This document shows, piece after piece, positions 61,071-64,000 of a stretch of 64,000 nt of DNA. The notes under the pieces are model-generated. The model was not told the origin of the DNA. It made no database searches and was given only the letters and a program-made list of their open reading frames with translations. The stretch is from the NCBI GenBank assembly GCA_963715635.1, contig OY970261.1, forward strand, positions 4,154,001 through 4,218,000, read 5' to 3'. The position numbers and the translations under genes are program-made. The DNA is from JAPKZH01 sp963715635 (GTDB lineage Bacteria; Acidobacteriota; Aminicenantia; Aminicenantales; UBA4085). Each line of letters opens with the position of its first letter. Position 1 is the first letter of the stretch.

Positions 61071-61169
61071 AATGACTGCGACCCTTTCCTGGCTAAGCTC
61101 AGCGGCGAGGAGCGGTTCCAGAAGCTCATAGAGCGCGTGAAATACGAGTGGGAGCATTTTGAGGTGTGA
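61071..61169 (+). pseudogene. C-terminal tail of a third tandem kinase
   Basis: The frame reads NDCDPFLAKLSGEERFQKLI, then ERVKYEWEHFEV and a stop, matching the last 30 residues of the kinases ending at 57211 and 60149. No kinase domain remains upstream; the nucleotidyltransferase module occupies that space. Confidence 0.75.
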
Positions 61170-61214
61170 AGAGAGCCGGATGGGGCTTAAGTCGCTAGAA
61201 GGGGGTTAAGCGAA

Positions 61215-61700
61215 ATGATAAAATTTTCCGAAAAGGTCATTGAACATTTCCAAAACCCCCGAAATGTCGGTATCATCGAATTTCCAGAGGCCATGGGGAC
61301 CATGAGCAATCCGGTTTGTGGGGATATTACGGAAATCTATTTGTGCATACGCAAAGGGATGATCGAAGACGCCAAATTTAAATCCTATGGTTGCGCCGTC
61401 ACCATTGCCTCCGCTTCGGTATTCACCGAAAAGATCAGGGGACAAGAGATATCCAGGCTTGTCTCCGGGAAGGATGATGAGGTCGTCCGCAAGCTTGTCG
61501 GCTTGATTGAAGGGGAATTGGGCGAATTGCCTGCAGCGAAGCTCCACTGCCCTCCGGCCACAGTCCAAGCCTTCCTAGAAGCCATTTGTCAATATAACGA
61601 AAAAGAAGGGGAGCCGCACCTTGCATCCAGAATTAAGAGATTGATACCACTCGTGGCCAAGTATTATCAGAGGGGCGAAAAGCCGGATGATATGCCGTAA
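61215..61700 (+). CDS. IscU/NifU-like iron-sulphur cluster scaffold protein
   Basis: The 161-residue protein has the three cluster ligands Cys 35 (NPVCGD, with Asp 37), Cys 60 (SYGCAVTIAS) and Cys 112 (KLHCPPA). It assembles Fe-S clusters and hands them to apo-proteins. The C-terminal extension of about 35 residues goes beyond the usual IscU (about 130). No cysteine desulphurase gene is in the window. Confidence 0.9.
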   Translation: MIKFSEKVIEHFQNPRNVGIIEFPEAMGTMSNPVCGDITEIYLCIRKGMIEDAKFKSYGCAVTIASASVFTEKIRGQEISRLVSGKDDEVVRKLVGLIEGELGELPAAKLHCPPATVQAFLEAICQYNEKEGEPHLASRIKRLIPLVAKYYQRGEKPDDMP

Positions 61701-61735
61701 GATCAAGCTGACTAAAATTTCCGGAATTAATCCTT

Positions 61736-63151
61736 TTATTCTTTGGCGAGTTTTTGGGCCTCAGAAGTGATGACCTCGAAGGCCTCTTCTACTTCGGCCT
61801 GATGGGTGCGAAAACTGAGAATACAGGCGCGAAGGGCAAACTCGCCTTTAAGCAGGGTGGACGAGAGAAATAACTTTTGGCTCTTGATGATGTTTTTGAG
61901 GAGCCTCCGGTTGAACTCGTTCGTGTCTCCGGATTTTGGCCGGAATCGGAAAGGCACGACGGAAAGGTCGGGTGCGGATAGGCACTCGAATCCCGGTCCT
62001 TGCTGAAACTTATGATAGAGCCAGTTGGCCAGCTCCAATTTTTCCGCAAGATTTTCGCGGAATGCCTGGACGCCGAATAATTTCAATGGAAGCCAGACGC
62101 GCAAGCCTCGATATGAGCGGGATAGCTCCGGAGAATAATCTGCGGCACTGACTTCCCCTTCCGGCGTCTGAATGTCTTGCAAATAATCCGCCGACATCAT
62201 ATGGGCCCGGCGCAGGAACTCCCCCTCCCTGACCAGCAGACTCCCCGAGCCATAGGACAGGAAGAGTCCCTTATGAGGGTCCAGAACCACGGAGTCGGAC
62301 ATCTCGATTCCGGCAAGCTTTTTCCGGCCTTCTTCGCACAAATTGAAGAAGCCGCCGTAGGCCGCGTCGATGTGGTACCAGAGGCCGAACTTTTTGGCCA
62401 CAGCAGCGAGGTCGGGAAGGGGATCGACAGCTCCCGTGTTGGTCGTGCCGGCATTGCCGACTAGAAGAAAAGGCTTTAATCCTTTTTCAAGGTCGGCCCT
62501 TATCGCATCCTCGAAGAGCTGCGGAACGGCCCTGTAATTTTCATCCACACCCAGGAGGCGTACATTGCGTTCCGGAATACCGGCCAGGCTCGCGACCTTC
62601 ATCACGCAATGGTGGGTTTGATCGGAAGCATAAAGTGTTCCGCGACTCAGGTCGTCGCCGAGAAGATGTTTGCGCGCCGCGACGACAGCGCTGAAATTGG
62701 CCAGGGATCCGCCGCTGGTAAGGATGCCGCGGGACGATTCAGGATAACCCATCCATTGGGCAAACCACTCCAGAACGTTGGCTTCCAGACGTGCGGCGGC
62801 GGGCGCTGCGAACCAGGCGCCCGTAAAGCGGTTGGTTGCGGCGCCCAAAAAATCGGCGATCGCCGAAGGATAAAGGCCGCCGCCGGGAATATACCCGATA
62901 TAGGCTGGGTGTGGGGCATTGATCGAAATCGGAACGATGGTGTCCATAAAGAAATGGAGAAGCGAGGAAAAATCAATTCCCTGCTCGGGGGGCGGCTCGC
63001 GGAGGCTTCGGAGGAACTTCTCGCTCACATCAAGGTTGGAGCGGGGAGCCTTGGGAAGGGCCGCAATATGATCCACGACAGCTCTGACCGCCTCCTCAGC
63101 CATTTTATGCATAGCCTCGGGTGTTAATTCGAGATTTGCCGGTTTTTTCAT
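61736..63151 (-). CDS. PLP-dependent decarboxylase (aromatic-L-amino-acid decarboxylase/DDC group II)
   Basis: The 471-residue fold-type I enzyme has the PLP Lys in VVLDPHKGLFLSYG, the Asp/Ala motif YHIDAAYGGFF, the His in DQTHHCVMKVASLAGI, and the DDC start HPAYIGYIPGGGLYPSAIAD. Group II decarboxylases convert amino acids such as Trp, Tyr, Phe or Glu to amines. Substrate cannot be fixed from sequence. Its upstream box is shared with the YtcJ-like gene. Confidence 0.88.
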   Translation of the reverse strand: MKKPANLELTPEAMHKMAEEAVRAVVDHIAALPKAPRSNLDVSEKFLRSLREPPPEQGIDFSSLLHFFMDTIVPISINAPHPAYIGYIPGGGLYPSAIADFLGAATNRFTGAWFAAPAAARLEANVLEWFAQWMGYPESSRGILTSGGSLANFSAVVAARKHLLGDDLSRGTLYASDQTHHCVMKVASLAGIPERNVRLLGVDENYRAVPQLFEDAIRADLEKGLKPFLLVGNAGTTNTGAVDPLPDLAAVAKKFGLWYHIDAAYGGFFNLCEEGRKKLAGIEMSDSVVLDPHKGLFLSYGSGSLLVREGEFLRRAHMMSADYLQDIQTPEGEVSAADYSPELSRSYRGLRVWLPLKLFGVQAFRENLAEKLELANWLYHKFQQGPGFECLSAPDLSVVPFRFRPKSGDTNEFNRRLLKNIIKSQKLFLSSTLLKGEFALRACILSFRTHQAEVEEAFEVITSEAQKLAKE

Positions 63152-63153
63152 TG

Positions 63154-63190
63154 TAAAAAATATACTTCAAATTGAAAAAGAAATAAATGC
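63154..63190 (-). promoter_or_regulatory. Conserved upstream box of the decarboxylase gene
   Basis: It repeats 54532-54567 almost exactly (AAAAAATATACTTCAAATTG then an A-rich tail). TATATT on the minus strand lies about 8 nt before the ATG. The rest of 63191-63339 shows no gene. Confidence 0.45.
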
Positions 63191-63339
63191 TACTAGGGAC
63201 CGGCGCTCCTGAAAACGTAACCATTCCCGGTTTCACCCGTATATTTATATGGGCATTCGTATTTTCGCTTGGACGGTCTAGGGAGAGGTCCAAAAACAAC
63301 GGACTGGTCGCAGACAATGTGACGAAAGGAGATCGAGCC

Positions 63340-64000
63340 GTGAAACACTGCAGGTGTCAGATTCGTTTTTCGGCGGGCCTTCTGGCCGCAGTAATCCTTT
63401 TCGCCGTTCCGGCGGCTCCTGCGTTGGACGGCGCGGTCAATCGAGGAAACTCCTCAAGATCTTGGGCCGGCGCCGCGGCCCTCACAGGCGGACAGCTCGA
63501 GCGCGCCCCGGCGCCTGGCGACCTGGCCGAGAGGATCGATGCGTACCTGAAGCCCTTCGTCGAAACGAACAATTTCACCGGCGTAGTGCTCGTAGCGCGG
63601 GGCGGCCGGATCCTGTTCCAGAAAGGCTACGGCCTGGCGGATGTCGAACACGACGTTCCCAATACGCCGAAGACGCGCTTCCACATCGCTTCGCTCTCGA
63701 AGGCGTTTACGGCCGCCGCCATCCTGCTCCTCGAAGAGCGCGGCCGGCTCGCCACGGCCGACCCCGTATCGAAGTTCCTGCCGGACTATCCAAGCGGCGA
63801 CAAGATCCGGCTCGAGCACCTTCTGACGCACAGCTCCGGCATCCCCAACGTTAACAACTTCCCCGAGTACGACCGGGAGTCCTTCTTCCCCCACACGACG
63901 GCTGGCATCGTGGCCATGTTCAAAGACAAACCACTGGAGTTCGAGCCCGGGACCCGCTTCCGCTATAGCAATTCGAACTATAACGTCCTGGCTCTGATTA
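63340..64000 (+). CDS. Exported beta-lactamase-family serine hydrolase (partial, runs off the window)
   Basis: The open frame starts at GTG 63340 after AAAGGAG. It has a signal peptide (FSAGLLAAVILFAVPAAPA) and continues past the end of the window, so at least 220 residues are seen. The catalytic SxxK is in HIASLSKAFTAAAILLLEER and the YxN motif is YSNSNYN near the window edge. Members are class C beta-lactamase-like esterases, DD-peptidases or amidases. Confidence 0.85.
   Translation, partial: MKHCRCQIRFSAGLLAAVILFAVPAAPALDGAVNRGNSSRSWAGAAALTGGQLERAPAPGDLAERIDAYLKPFVETNNFTGVVLVARGGRILFQKGYGLADVEHDVPNTPKTRFHIASLSKAFTAAAILLLEERGRLATADPVSKFLPDYPSGDKIRLEHLLTHSSGIPNVNNFPEYDRESFFPHTTAGIVAMFKDKPLEFEPGTRFRYSNSNYNVLALI

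Noticed and set aside
1..64000. CRISPR arrays, rRNA and tRNA genes, riboswitches, prophage genes
   Set aside because: No regularly spaced repeats, cloverleaf-like segments, conserved rRNA blocks, known riboswitch cores or phage structural genes were seen by eye. A covariance-model scan would be needed to exclude small RNAs.

Overview
This 64 kb window is bacterial chromosome, mostly moderately GC-rich, with mainly intact metabolic and signalling genes and many small mobile or decayed pieces. The gene repertoire fits an Acidobacteriota-like or Candidatus Aminicenantes-like bacterium. It has several paralogous zinc-ribbon/Ser-Thr kinase/TPR receptors, a GWxTD lipoprotein, a PD40 kinase, an AOR next to peptide-use genes, and promoters of the TTGACA-N17 type. 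The taxonomy is an inference; no rRNA or tRNA gene is visible.

Layout. 0.1-3.6 kb: exported glycoside hydrolase and GWxTD lipoprotein. 3.6-8.4 kb (minus): probable operon of aldehyde ferredoxin oxidoreductase, small membrane protein, POT peptide transporter and M24 peptidase, suggesting peptide uptake and amino-acid fermentation. 8.4-13.2 kb: hairpin cluster, GT-C glycosyltransferase, subtilase, creatininase-like protein, DUF4838 remnant. 13.2-22.5 kb: two Ser/Thr kinases, transglutaminase-like protein, a winged-helix/nucleotidyltransferase pair, a second DUF4838 remnant, and a thioredoxin/TPR protein interrupted by an in-frame TGA at the first active-site cysteine. 22.6-25.9 kb: TetR/ABC exporter operon and a frameshifted VapBC. 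25.9-30.9 kb: accessory island with a dispersed repeat family, an AT-rich TIR-like gene, DUF2961 and IS91 fragments, DUF4386 genes and a complete but mutated IS3 element. 30.9-37.8 kb: reductase, third kinase, HigBA, TauE/SafE permease, SDR. 38-44.8 kb: valS, then a THEP1-archaemetzincin-APC permease-amidohydrolase run. 44.9-49.5 kb: UroD-like protein, RhaT, AbiE toxin-antitoxin, EF-like small protein. 49.6-54.5 kb: retropepsin/PDZ protein, membrane acyltransferase, YtcJ amidohydrolase. 54.6-61.2 kb: two more kinases, RelE/RHH and a nucleotidyltransferase toxin-antitoxin-like module. 61.2-64 kb: IscU-like scaffold, PLP decarboxylase, partial serine hydrolase.

The most notable object is the thioredoxin-like gene at 20978-22510. 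Its only disruption is a TGA exactly where the first Cys of CxxC belongs (U-G-S-C). It is followed at the right distance by a hairpin with a GGU-containing apical loop, the expected layout of a bacterial SECIS. I interpret it as a Sec-containing, exported thioredoxin-TPR protein. Other points worth attention: five kinase genes share one promoter architecture; two reciprocally decayed copies of a convergent subtilase-tauE pair; paired DUF4838 remnants, one split by a toxin-antitoxin-like module; six toxin-antitoxin or toxin-antitoxin-like modules; and a TIR-like gene between direct repeats.
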